Assembly (NCBI GenBank): GCA_016714535.1
Contig: JADKDR010000001.1
Coordinates: 62,001 to 126,000 of the forward strand
Source: Bacteroidota bacterium
GTDB lineage: Bacteria; Bacteroidota; Bacteroidia; AKYH767-A; OLB10
DNA length: 64,000 nt
Reading direction: 5' to 3'
A model generated the notes under the pieces. The model saw only the letters and a list, made by a program, of their open reading frames with translations, searched no databases and was not told the origin of the DNA. Below, piece after piece: positions 55,573 through 64,000 of the stretch (the stretch's first letter is position 1; each line of letters opens with the position of its first letter). The position numbers were made by a program, and so were the translations under genes.

Positions 55573-56610
55573 TACTTTCTCTGGACTTGCTAAACGACCT
55601 CTTACTGAAAAGCAAGGTTAGCAAAATTGCCATCCTGTGCGATTCGAACACAAAAAAATACTGCCTTCCCTGTTTTACAAAAGCATTTAAAAAAGGTAAA
55701 GATATCCTGCATCATTACTATCAAACCTGGTGAACGATTTAAAAACACAACCACGCTACTTCAAATAATAGACAAACTGAATGAGCACTTTTTTTCGCGC
55801 AATGATATTCTGCTAAACCTTGGTGGTGGTATAATTACCGATACAGGCGGATTTGCTGCCTCTATCTTTAAACGTGGAATTAACTATTACCATATACCTA
55901 CCACCTTACTTGCGATGATAGATGCTGCACATGGCAGCAAGACCGGAGTTAATCGCGATGGTATTAAAAATAATATAGGCACCTTTTACAAGCCAAGTGG
56001 TGTAGTTATTGAAAATGCCTGGTTGACGACTCTCCCGAAACGACAACTTAATAATGGATTTGCCGAAGCACTTAAGCATGCATTGATAGCCGACCGGTAT
56101 TTATGGCAAATCATAAAAGGCATTACTGCAAGTGAGTTTGCTGCTGACAAAAGGCTTGTTGCAAGATGCATTGAAATTAAAAATGATATTATTGAGCAAG
56201 ATATGCATGAACTAAACTTGCGCAGGATCCTCAATTTTGGCCATACGATAGGACATGCTCTGGAGAGTTATTTTCTTACTCAAGCCAAGCCCCTACTGCA
56301 TGGTGAAGCGGTACTTGCCGGTATGCTTGCCGAAAGTTATATCCTCCACAAATCAGGCGTTTTGCCTTCCAACGATTTTGATGAAATAAAACATGTGTTT
56401 GCACCGCTTTGTCCACGGTTAACTATAAAACAAAGTCAATTAGAAGCAGTGATGAAGTGGATGCATCACGATAAGAAAAACCAAACTTCAAAAATTGGAA
56501 TAATCCCATTGCATGCAATCGGACAAGCTAATTCAGATTTAATTTTTCCGAAAAAAGAATTACTAAAAAAATCGTTAGATTTTTTAGTAAAGTTGCCTGG
56601 CAAAAAATAA
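55569..56610 (+). CDS. aroB: 3-dehydroquinate synthase, frameshifted near the N-terminus
   Basis: The enzyme cyclises DAHP to 3-dehydroquinate. ATG 55569 overlaps the upstream stop and reads MILSLDLLNDLLLKSKVSKI, AILCDSNTKKYCLP. The frame then changes by one base at the CCC run 55668-55670, and VLQKHLKKVKI continues to the body: LNLGGGIITDTGGFAASIFK, IPTTLLAMIDAAHGSKTGVN, NNIGTFYKPSGVVIEN, NGFAEALKHALIAD and RILNFGHTIGHALE (NAD, Lys and zinc-ligand motifs). Removing one C gives 346 residues, normal for AroB. It is translationally coupled to the DAHP synthase gene. An internal TTG at 55627 would give only a truncated start. Confidence 0.88.
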
Positions 56611-56612
56611 TT

Positions 56613-56861
56613 TTACTTTCTGCGCTCTTCGGCTTCAGCTACCGAAAGTGCTTTGCCGCGAACCTCACGACCGTTTAAAGCTTCAATGGCTTTTTCACCA
56701 TCTTCCTTTTTTTCGAACTCCACAAAACCGTAACCTTTCGACTCCCAGGTTATTCGGTCATAAACTATTTTGGTGCTTTCAATATCGCCAAATGGAGCGA
56801 ATAATCCCTCAAGCATGGCTTCGTTTATGCTTGATTCAATATTTTTTACGAATAATTTCAT
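56613..56861 (-). CDS. Small RRM-type RNA-binding protein
   Basis: The 82-residue protein is a single RNA-recognition motif: MKLFVKNIESSINEAMLEGL (RNP2 is LFVKNI), then KGYGFVEFEKKEDG (RNP1) and a short basic tail (EAEERRK). Such stand-alone RRM proteins occur in cyanobacteria and Bacteroidota and bind single-stranded RNA, often in cold adaptation. The stop is two bases from the end of convergent aroB, so the two genes meet tail to tail without a terminator. It is complete in length for the type. Confidence 0.93.
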   Translation of the reverse strand: MKLFVKNIESSINEAMLEGLFAPFGDIESTKIVYDRITWESKGYGFVEFEKKEDGEKAIEALNGREVRGKALSVAEAEERRK

Positions 56862-56910
56862 GAGGTAAATATACGCGAAAATAAAATCACCTTACATTTT
56901 ATCGCTTCTA

Positions 56911-56941
56911 AAAATAAAAAAGGAGCAAATTTCTTTGCTCC
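56911..56941 (-). terminator. Intrinsic terminator of the dodecin gene
   Basis: GGAGCAAA (56922-56929) and TTTGCTCC (56934-56941) form an 8-bp stem. On the minus strand it is followed by TTTTTTATTTTT. It lies 37 bases beyond the dodecin stop. Confidence 0.85.
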
Positions 56942-56977
56942 TACATTTGCACTAAAGGCTTTATTGCAACTGTTTCT

Positions 56978-57181
56978 TTATTCCAATTCGAAACTTATTT
57001 TTACATTAATCCGGTACTCCGAAATCTTGCCCTTGCTATCAACCGTGGCACTCAGTTTAGAAACATTCACACTTTTTATTTTCTGCACCGTTTTGTAAGC
57101 ATGCGCTACTGCATTTTGTGTTGCTTCTTCCCAACTCACCTTACTATTAGCCAAAACCTCTATCACTTTAATCACTCCCAT
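56978..57181 (-). CDS. Dodecin-family flavin-binding protein
   Basis: The 67-residue protein reads MGVIKVIEVLANSKVSWEEA, TQNAVAHAYKTVQKIKSVNV and ends with YRINVKISFELE. The EV-x-A-x-S-x-x-SWEEA pattern is the dodecin signature. Dodecins form hollow dodecamers that store riboflavin or FMN or CoA. The typical Trp for flavin stacking is present in SWEEA. It has its own terminator and is followed on the same strand by the RRM gene, probably from a separate promoter. Confidence 0.92.
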   Translation of the reverse strand: MGVIKVIEVLANSKVSWEEATQNAVAHAYKTVQKIKSVNVSKLSATVDSKGKISEYRINVKISFELE

Positions 57182-57491
57182 ATCCTCTCAATTGAATTGC
57201 AAGGTTATGAATTACATTACATATGTACAACAAAAAAGTGTGCTATAATAAATGCATTTTCCGAAGACATAAAATGACGCTTCGCCTCTTATTCTTCTAT
57301 TCAATAGCTAAGACTACCACTACAACAAAAGTCCATTTACTTGCTGCGCTGCTAAATTCCTTCTGCCTCATAAAATGGGGAACGACACTGAAATATGTGT
57401 ATAACAAGCAATAAGGAAATAATGATACGCAGCATTCATATTATTCATCTAAGCCATAAGATGGTGATATACAATTTGAATTGAAAGTGAA
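57182..57491. other. Gene-free stretch
   Basis: About 310 bases between dodecin and the NCS1 permease. The 63-codon frame at 57223-57414 has no recognisable feature. Nothing else was found. Confidence 0.5.
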
Positions 57492-58952
57492 TCACTTCGA
57501 TGCGTTTGCATTTCGTTTCATGAGAAGCAAATATGTAATCAAAGATACTGCAAATCCAACAAACCAGGCATAATGATATAACTCACTAATCCATTTAGGG
57601 AAAGTGGTTTCCTCCACAGCGCCAATGGTTACAAGGAAGCCAAAAATGTTTGGAATAATGCCGGCAAGCAAAGCCACAATAGCATGGGTATTCACGCCAT
57701 TATGATATGTATATCGGCCATCAAGCGAATAGAGCTCGGTTACAAATAATTCTTTTTTTCGTATAAATAAATAATCGGCAATCATGATGCCGCCCACTGG
57801 TCCCAGTAAACTTGAGTAAGCAATAAGCCAAGTAAAAATATATCCATTGGGATCGGCTACCAGTTTCCAGGGAAAAATAAAAATTCCAACAATACCGGTG
57901 ATGTAACCTCCCATACGAAAACTTATACGGTGGGGTGCCAGATTTGCGAAGTCATTTGCGGGGCTTACAATATTAGCAGCAATGTTAGTGGCAAGTGTTG
58001 AGATTGCCACCGCTATCATCGCTAATGACACCAGCAATTTACTGTCGAATTTACCGGCAAGCACCAGCGGGTCCCAAATCATTTCATCGTATACAATCAC
58101 CGTGGCACTGCTAACTACTACGCCAACAAATGCAAACAAGGTCATAGATGGAGGCAATCCTATGGCCTGTCCTCTAACTTGTGCTTTTTGACTTATTGCA
58201 TAACGGGTAAAGTCTGGAATATTGAGCGATAAAGTGGCCCAAAAGCCAACCATACCGGTAAGTGCAGGAAAGAAAAATTTCCAAAACTGTGCGTTTGTTT
58301 CAAACTTACTGGGTTGCATAAGTATAGGCCCCAAACCATCGGCCGCAGCTATGGCCCAAAACAATAATGCTAATGCAGCAAAGGGAAGAAAAATAGCTTT
58401 GAACACGAGTAACTTTCGAATACTTTCTACACCCAGATATACTACATACATATTGAGCAACCAAAACAGCAGAAAGGCAATAGCAGGAGCCGTTTGCAAA
58501 TTAAACGAGGGAGGAAAAAACTGTGGCCAGGCATCTACTGAAGGCCACCAAGCTTTAAGCAACAGGTAGAGTGCATAACCTCCAATCCAGGTTTGAATAC
58601 CAAACCAACCACATGCAACAATTGCACGTAACATAGCAGGAATATTGGCGCCTATGGTGCCAAAACTTGCGCGGGCTAATACGGGAAATGGAATTCCATA
58701 CTTAGCACCTGCGTGACCATTTAAAACCATAGGAACTAAAACAATCGAATTGCCAAGAAAGATAGTTAAGATGGCCTGCCACCAATTCATTCCTCCTGCA
58801 ATTAAAGAGCTGGCAAGCATGTAGGTGGGTATGCACAGACTCATGCTAATCCATAACGCGGCATAATTCCATGTACCCCATGTTCGCTTTTCCTTTTCAA
58901 TGGGTGCTATATCTTCGCTATACAGATTGCTTTGCTTGATTGTGTTATCCAT
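57492..58952 (-). CDS. NCS1-family nucleobase:cation symporter
   Basis: The 486-residue inner-membrane protein has about 12 hydrophobic segments and the NCS1 motifs RTWGTWNYAALWISMSLCIP, ILTIFLGNSIVLVPMVLNGH and GIPFPVLARASFGTIGANIP with ACGWFGIQTWIGG. NCS1 proteins (Mhp1, CodB, allantoin and uracil permeases) import nucleobases or hydantoins with H+ or Na+. Next to pyrimidine-degradation genes, uracil, thymine, cytosine or a hydantoin is the probable substrate. The aminotransferase gene lies 78 bases upstream on the same strand. The length is normal. Confidence 0.93.
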   Translation of the reverse strand: MDNTIKQSNLYSEDIAPIEKEKRTWGTWNYAALWISMSLCIPTYMLASSLIAGGMNWWQAILTIFLGNSIVLVPMVLNGHAGAKYGIPFPVLARASFGTIGANIPAMLRAIVACGWFGIQTWIGGYALYLLLKAWWPSVDAWPQFFPPSFNLQTAPAIAFLLFWLLNMYVVYLGVESIRKLLVFKAIFLPFAALALLFWAIAAADGLGPILMQPSKFETNAQFWKFFFPALTGMVGFWATLSLNIPDFTRYAISQKAQVRGQAIGLPPSMTLFAFVGVVVSSATVIVYDEMIWDPLVLAGKFDSKLLVSLAMIAVAISTLATNIAANIVSPANDFANLAPHRISFRMGGYITGIVGIFIFPWKLVADPNGYIFTWLIAYSSLLGPVGGIMIADYLFIRKKELFVTELYSLDGRYTYHNGVNTHAIVALLAGIIPNIFGFLVTIGAVEETTFPKWISELYHYAWFVGFAVSLITYLLLMKRNANASK

Positions 58953-59030
58953 TGATTTAATTTGTTAATACCACTACTAAATGGTGATTAAAACATATAT
59001 GGTGTTAGTTGTTACTTTTTCATCAAACCA

Positions 59031-60368
59031 TTAATTTACTGTAGCTTTATCTGCTATGTGCAGCGCTCCGGATATTATGGCAAGGCCCTCATCAATTTGC
59101 TCTTTGGTAATGATTAGTGGAGGTGCAATAAATACATAGTTCCAGCGTACAAACGTATACATTCCATTTTCGCGCAAGTATGCAGCCACTTTATTCATAA
59201 CTTCCATTTCGTTTGCTTTTGCATTAAAAGGAGCCATAGGCTCTTTTGTTTTTCTATCCTTAACTAGTTCGAGACAACCCAATAAGCCGGTATTGCGCCA
59301 ATCACCAATGCAGGCATGTTTCACTTTTAGTAATTCAATTTGTGAATCCAGATACTGTCCCATGGCATGTGCATTTTGAATTAAATTATCCTGCTCATAA
59401 ATTTTGATATTAGCTAATGCGGCAGCACACCCAACCGAATGAGCACTATACGTTAATCCAAGCATTAGCGGAATATCATCATAATGATGCGCAATGGTAT
59501 CGCTCACTATTACTGCTCCAAATGGAATGTATCCCGAAGTAATTCCTTTGGCCGTGGCAATAATATCGGGTACAACTTCATGATGGTCAACACCAAACCA
59601 CTTACCTGTTCGCCCCCAGCCAGACATAACCTCGTCAGCAATAAGCAGAATGCCATAGCGATTGCATAACTCTCTAATACCTTTTAAATAGCCTGCAGGA
59701 TATTTAATACAGCCGGAAGAGCCGGACTCCCCTTCCATTAAAATTGCTGCAATATTTTCGGGGCCTTCAAACTCAAGCACACGTTGCACGTGTTGCAAAC
59801 ACTCGCGCTGGCAAGAGTCGGGGCCTTGCTGCCCAAATGGGCATCGGTAGCAATATGGATCTTCTACGTGCACCACATTGGGCATTTGTTGACTATCACT
59901 TTGCAACTTGCGGGGGTCGCCACCGGCAGTCATAGCTCCATAGCTGGCACCATGAAATGCACGATACCTGGCAATAATTTTATGACGTCCCGTATAAAGG
60001 CGTGCAAGCTTTATCGCGTTATCAATTGCGGTAGCACCGCATACGGTAAACAAGGTTTTGGTTAAATTGCCCGGACTAATCTCAGCAATTTTTTTTCCTA
60101 ACTCACCCCGTACTTCCGTAGCACAACTGGGCGTAACAAAGGATACACGATTCATTTGCTCAACTACAGCAGCAGTTACTCGTTCATCACCATGGCCTAT
60201 GTTTACGTTCATTAAGCCTGAAGAAAAATCAAGATAACGCTTGCCATCAGCATCATACAAATAAACGCCCTTGGCTTTGTCTATCATTATTGGATTGATT
60301 CCCTTTTGCTTTGACCATGAAAACAAAGTGTAGTTTAGATTGTCTTGAAGTGCACTCGTACTATTCAT
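59031..60368 (-). CDS. Class-III (omega) aminotransferase, probable beta-alanine aminotransferase
   Basis: The 445-residue PLP enzyme shows LDFSSGLMNVNIGHGDERV, TVCGATAIDNAIKLARLYTG, ILLIADEVMSGWGRTGKWFG (Asp binding the pyridine N) and DIIATAKGITSGYIPFGAV with the PLP Lys. It carries an inserted Cys group, CYRCPF...DSCQREC (residues 173-190, spacing C-x2-C-x9-C-x3-C), as in a subset of the family. From its neighbours (amidohydrolase, mmsA, NCS1) the likely donor is beta-alanine, giving malonate semialdehyde. Taurine or GABA aminotransferase are alternatives. ATG 60368 is used because the in-frame ATG at 60401 adds an unusual leader. Confidence 0.88.
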   Translation of the reverse strand: MNSTSALQDNLNYTLFSWSKQKGINPIMIDKAKGVYLYDADGKRYLDFSSGLMNVNIGHGDERVTAAVVEQMNRVSFVTPSCATEVRGELGKKIAEISPGNLTKTLFTVCGATAIDNAIKLARLYTGRHKIIARYRAFHGASYGAMTAGGDPRKLQSDSQQMPNVVHVEDPYCYRCPFGQQGPDSCQRECLQHVQRVLEFEGPENIAAILMEGESGSSGCIKYPAGYLKGIRELCNRYGILLIADEVMSGWGRTGKWFGVDHHEVVPDIIATAKGITSGYIPFGAVIVSDTIAHHYDDIPLMLGLTYSAHSVGCAAALANIKIYEQDNLIQNAHAMGQYLDSQIELLKVKHACIGDWRNTGLLGCLELVKDRKTKEPMAPFNAKANEMEVMNKVAAYLRENGMYTFVRWNYVFIAPPLIITKEQIDEGLAIISGALHIADKATVN

Positions 60369-60401
60369 ATTTATTCCTATAAATGTTTGAGCAAAATACA
60401 A

Positions 60402-60823
60402 ATATTATTTTTGCTAATACTTTTTAAAATAAAAATCTTGCTTGGCTTTACATTATGACTTATAGCTCGCAGAAATAATAAAACACTGCATTTTTTTAGT
60501 CCAGGTTTTCAAGCTTAGGCAATAAAATAATTTAGCAAAATTGGCTTATAACACAATATGTGTAATGTGCGCAATTATATATACCAAACGATGTGGTTTT
60601 TGCAAGCCTAATCCTATGTTTCTCCTTAATAGGAGGTGGAGTTGAAATGCATCCTGTTGCAATTAGCAAAGGTTGCAAAATGAAAGAATGTATCTGTGAG
60701 TATATATGTTGTCTGGCAAAAAAACTGTTGACCACAACAAATGAATCAATAATCTTATTTGGCAATAATTTCTTTAGCTTCCTTGACTAAGTATGAGTAG
60801 GCTTATTGAAAAGCCTTAAAAAA
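60402..60823. other. Gene-free stretch between the aminotransferase and mmsA
   Basis: About 420 AT-rich bases. Small frames such as 60593-60790 lack support. No RNA gene or terminator of note was found. Confidence 0.5.
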
Positions 60824-62262
60824 CTAACTCATCCAATTTGTTTTCGATTCAGCATTCCATTTGGTGGTGGTCTTTTTTAATTTTGTCCAAAAGTCGATAG
60901 AGCTTTTTCCGGTTATATCTCCTACGCCAAATCGCGAATCGTTCCAGCCACCAAAGCTAAATGGTTCGCGGGGTACAGGCACCCCAATATTAACACCTAT
61001 CATACCTGCACTTGCATGCTCCATTACATACCTTGCCCAGCTTCCACTTTGTGTAAAAACTGCAGCAGCATTACCATAAGGATTGCTATTTTCTATGCTT
61101 ATTGCTTCGTCCACATCGCTTGCGCGAATAATGCTTATTACCGGGCCAAAAATTTCTTCACGTGCAACAGCCATATCGGGGGTAACATAATCAATTACGG
61201 TTGGGCCTACATAATACCCATTTTCTTTTCCGGGCACTACCGTGTTGCGGCCATCTACTAAAATTTTGGCGCCTTGTTTTTCGGCTTCGGTTATATAATT
61301 TTCTATACGCTCTTTTGCTGCTTGTGTAATTACGCTTCCAAGATTTTTCCGGGCACAACTTTTCGTGCTTCTTCGCAAAGCAACTTAATTATATGATCAA
61401 CAGGACCAACAGCAATCATGGCCGAAGCGGCCATGCATCGTTGCCCTGCACAACCCGACATGGATGCGGCTACATTATTTGCTGTCATAGCAGGGTGCGC
61501 ATCAGGCAATACAATCAAATGATTTTTGGCGCCACCCAATGCAAGGCATCGCTTAAGATTATGTGTGGAGCGCTGATAAACCAACTTCGCAACTTTGGTG
61601 CTGCCGACAAAAGTTACAGCATCTATGCCGGGATGATCGCAAATCGCTTCAACAATTTCTTTGTCTCCATTTACAATGGTATAAACATCTTTGGGTAATC
61701 CTGCTTCGGTAAGTAATTCGGCCAGGCGAATACAACTTAAAGGAACAAGCTCAGAAGGTTTCATAATCATGGTGTTGCCAAGTACGAGCGCGTTTGGTAT
61801 GGTCCAGTTGGGCACCATGGCCGGAAAATTAAAGGGCACAATAGAAGCAACCACGCCTACCGGAAAACGCTCGGTGCGGCACTCTACGCCTTTGCTTACT
61901 TCCATTATTTCGCCTGCTACCAATTGCGGCATGCTGCAAGCAAATTCGGTAAGCTCTATGCTTTTTTCAATTTCTGCTTTTGCCTCGTCTATGGTTTTTC
62001 CATTTTCTAAATGCACCAACCGGGTTAGCTCATCAAAGTTTTTTTCGAGCAATACTTTGTATTTGAAAAACACTTGCGCTCGTTCCTTAATGGGCACTTT
62101 GCTCCATGTAACTAATGCTTGCCTTGCACGCTTCACTGCTTCGTCAAGATCGGCTGCAGTTGACATTGGAATTTTTGAAAGCACTTTTCCATCTACCGGA
62201 GAATATACATCCATCATGCGATGTGTAGTTGCTTCGGATGTGTTGACTGTTGATGTTGCCAT
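60824..62262 (-). CDS. mmsA: Methylmalonate/malonate-semialdehyde dehydrogenase, frameshifted
   Basis: The CoA-acylating aldehyde dehydrogenase converts (methyl)malonate semialdehyde to acetyl- or propionyl-CoA with NAD. The first frame (from 62262) carries FPVGVVASIVPFNFPAMVP, VTFVGSTKVAKLVYQRST and SGCAGQRCMAASAMIAVG with the catalytic Cys, and ends ...VVPGKILEA. The next frame continues LGSVITQAAKERIENYI, REEIFGPVISIIRASDVDEA and PREPFSFGGWNDSRFG. Extending the T run 61344-61348 from five to six joins them into 479 residues, normal length. The best candidate for its role here is the end of beta-alanine catabolism. A TAnnTTTG element lies 43 bases upstream. Confidence 0.93.
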
Positions 62263-62305
62263 TGGTATTTTTTTTTATTAGAAATAAATTAAATTCTCTT
62301 GCTCA

Positions 62306-62313
62306 CAAAAGTA
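62306..62313 (-). promoter_or_regulatory. Bacteroidota -7 promoter element of mmsA (TACTTTTG)
   Basis: The minus strand reads TACTTTTG, matching TAnnTTTG, 43 bases before the mmsA ATG at 62262. Confidence 0.45.
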
Positions 62314-62373
62314 ATGATTATGTGCGAAGTCTTTTAAAAAATCAGCTGCCTGCAATAGTTGCCTATTTATCTT

Positions 62374-64000
62374 TTAATTGGCAGCTGGAGCCCGCTCCAT
62401 TCGTTCTATTTTAAATCGGAATCCCTTATATTTCAGTTCATCAAAAAAAGATTTAGAAAACTCTACTTTCCATTTGCGCGAAGCTACTTCGATGCTATAC
62501 TTCATATCTTCGTTATTGATGGAAAACTTAATTCCAATTTTGCCTTTGTTGTTCTCTATGTTTTTTTGAAGGTTGTCCAACCATTCTTTATCAACTTCAT
62601 TTTTATCGGCAATGATGGTAATGCTGCGCGCAAGGCTGTTTCCAATTTCAGATAACAGGTGAACACTATTTACCTTTAGCTCCAACTCGTTTGGATTATT
62701 AAATCTCGATTGAACGATTGCCTTCACAAAAACAAAAGATTGCTCAGTAAGGAACTTTTCATATTCAACAAGTTTCTTTTCATCAAAAATAGCGAGCTCG
62801 ACACTGCCTGACAAATCGGCCACAGTAAAAAAACCAAATCGTTTTCCTGTTTTGCCTACCCGCGGATTTGATTTTGTCACGATACCTGCAAAACAAAGTT
62901 CTTTACCCTTTAACGCTGCATAATTATCAGGAATAATTTCCATACAATTTATATTAGTAAAGTAATCTAATTCGTACCTAAACAAATCTAGCGGATGCCC
63001 TGAAAGGTACATGCCAATCATTTCACGTTCAAAGTGGAGTTTCTCTAAAACCGACCAAGGCTCGCATTCGGGTAAACGCGGTTTCATAGCAGCTTTTTCG
63101 GGCTGCGAAACATCTTCAAATAAGTTAAACTGCGATGCGTTGGCCGACTCCTGTTTTTGCTGTCCGTATTTAACAGCCATGTCAAGGCCATTAATGCTTT
63201 CTTTATTAGCGAAAAAATATTGCGCTCTATGTGTTTCGGCAAAGCAATCAAAAGCCCCGGCTTTTGACAATCCTTCAAGTGTACGTTTATTTACTGCGCG
63301 CAGGTTGCAACGTTCCGTTAACTCAAAAATTGAATGATATGGTCCATCTTTGATGCGGCAGTCAATTATATTTTCTACAGCATTTTCACCAACGCCTTTT
63401 ACTGCTCCCAATCCAAAGCGAATTTGCTTTTGCTTATTTACCGTGAAGTGAAACGAACTCTCATTTACATCCGGGCCAAGCACGTTAATTCCCATGCGCC
63501 TGCACTCTTCCATAAAGAAGGTAACTTTCTCTATATTGCTAAGGTTATGAGTTAGTACCGCAGCCATATACTCTTGTGGGTAATGTGCTTTGAGATAAGC
63601 GGTTTGATACGCAACAAATGCATAACATGTAGAGTGCGACTTATTGAAAGCATAGCTTGCAAAGGCCGTCCAATCGGTCCATACTTTTTCGCATACGATA
63701 AGATCATGACCACGCATGCCGGCACCTTCCATAAATTTGCCTTTCAACTTATTAAGCGTGTCGAGTTGTTTCTTACCCATGGCCTTGCGCAATACATCAG
63801 CATCGCCTTTGCTAAATCCGGCAAGCTTTTGCGATAGCAGCATCACCTGCTCCTGATAGACGGTTATGCCATAGGTTTCCTCTAACATTTCTTCCATATC
63901 AGCAAGATCATACACAACTTGTTCCTGCTTGTGCTTTCGCCTGATAAACTGTGGAATATATTCTAATGGCCCCGGGCGATATAATGCATTCATGGCTATT
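62374..64000 (-). CDS. dnaE: DNA polymerase III alpha subunit, C-terminal part; continues past the right edge
   Basis: The frame is open from the window edge to the stop at 62374. It contains ALYRPGPLEYIPQFIRRKH and ETYGITVYQEQVMLLSQKLA (end of the polymerase active-site region), GFSKGDADVLRKAMGKK, SYAFNKSHSTCYAFVAYQTA and IRFGLGAVKGVGENAVENII (helix-hairpin-helix region). An OB-fold follows (ELCFAGIVTKSNPRVGKTGK; FFTVADLSGSVELAIF). This is the C-terminal half of the replicative polymerase. The N-terminal PHP and palm domains lie outside. Its length after the RPGP motif is typical. A 5-prime end cannot be judged. Confidence 0.97.
   Translation of the reverse strand, partial: IAMNALYRPGPLEYIPQFIRRKHKQEQVVYDLADMEEMLEETYGITVYQEQVMLLSQKLAGFSKGDADVLRKAMGKKQLDTLNKLKGKFMEGAGMRGHDLIVCEKVWTDWTAFASYAFNKSHSTCYAFVAYQTAYLKAHYPQEYMAAVLTHNLSNIEKVTFFMEECRRMGINVLGPDVNESSFHFTVNKQKQIRFGLGAVKGVGENAVENIIDCRIKDGPYHSIFELTERCNLRAVNKRTLEGLSKAGAFDCFAETHRAQYFFANKESINGLDMAVKYGQQKQESANASQFNLFEDVSQPEKAAMKPRLPECEPWSVLEKLHFEREMIGMYLSGHPLDLFRYELDYFTNINCMEIIPDNYAALKGKELCFAGIVTKSNPRVGKTGKRFGFFTVADLSGSVELAIFDEKKLVEYEKFLTEQSFVFVKAIVQSRFNNPNELELKVNSVHLLSEIGNSLARSITIIADKNEVDKEWLDNLQKNIENNKGKIGIKFSINNEDMKYSIEVASRKWKVEFSKSFFDELKYKGFRFKIERMERAPAAN

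Noticed and set aside
57223..57414. 63-codon frame between dodecin and NCS1 permease
   Set aside because: No family resemblance and no promoter; likely chance.
60593..60790. 65-codon hydrophobic, Cys-containing frame
   Set aside because: No ribosome binding site or recognisable family; lies in a spacer.
14001..61348. Programmed ribosomal frameshifting in five genes
   Set aside because: No slippery heptamer plus downstream stem was seen, and the runs are only five bases. The affected families are not known to use recoding. Sequence error is simpler.

Overview
The window looks like part of a chromosome from a member of the Bacteroidota, probably a Chitinophagales- or Sphingobacteriales-like lineage. 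The DNA is AT-rich. The gene content is diagnostic: PorT of the type IX secretion system directly after ubiE/menG, several secreted proteins with C-terminal type IX (T9SS) sorting domains, a DUF5683-dapB pair, and many promoters of the Bacteroidota form TAnnTTTG. No rRNA, tRNA or CRISPR array was seen.

Layout. 1-2.7 kb: two T9SS-type secreted proteins on the minus strand, both broken. 3.1-7.1 kb: a truncated metalloprotease-like gene, then a plus-strand run (outer-membrane protein, YceI, DinB, NRDE, ATP-grasp). 7.1-13.4 kb: an accessory island with a 36-bp palindrome, a PD40 lipoprotein, a YwqK-like MORN protein, a VIT1-type transporter, DUF1003, a small membrane protein, a decayed S9 peptidase, two remnants of an IS1182-like transposase and a two-copy 107-bp repeat. 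13.4-30.4 kb: core genes (methyltransferase, VanX-like dipeptidase, lipid A deacylase-like protein, tpiA, YhiN-like flavoprotein, heptose kinase, TrkH, ubiE-porT, a FAD dehydrogenase, mazG, a Fcy1-like deaminase, a beta-CASP hydrolase, MscS). 30.6-38.2 kb: a lone hybrid NRPS-PKS (A-T-KS-AT) abutting a RluD-family gene and a DbpA-like helicase. 38.5-50.3 kb: haloperoxidase-like lipoprotein, RsmB/F-like methyltransferase, two M16 proteins, dapB, DUF5683, ndk, GDPD and a membrane protein/methyltransferase pair. 50.4-62.3 kb: a dispersed reductive pyrimidine-degradation set (preA, preT, beta-ureidopropionase-like amidohydrolase, NCS1 permease, class-III aminotransferase, mmsA) interrupted by a DAHP synthase-chorismate mutase/aroB operon, an RRM protein and a dodecin. 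62.4 kb to the right edge: dnaE, incomplete.

How the genes fit together. Cytosine deamination (27.0 kb), NCS1 uptake, PreTA, amidohydrolase, aminotransferase and MmsA can be read as a route from pyrimidine bases through beta-alanine and malonate semialdehyde to acetyl-CoA. Dihydropyrimidinase is not in the window. The NRPS-PKS has no carrier protein after its acyltransferase, no release domain and no phosphopantetheinyl transferase nearby, so it must work with partners encoded elsewhere.

A recurring feature is interrupted genes. Four reading frames are each restored by lengthening one A/T run from five to six bases. Three other frames have other one-base indels. Five in-frame stops lie between 1 and 12.7 kb, three of them where homologues have tryptophan. 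This mixes probable sequence error with probable gene decay, and reads are needed to tell them apart.
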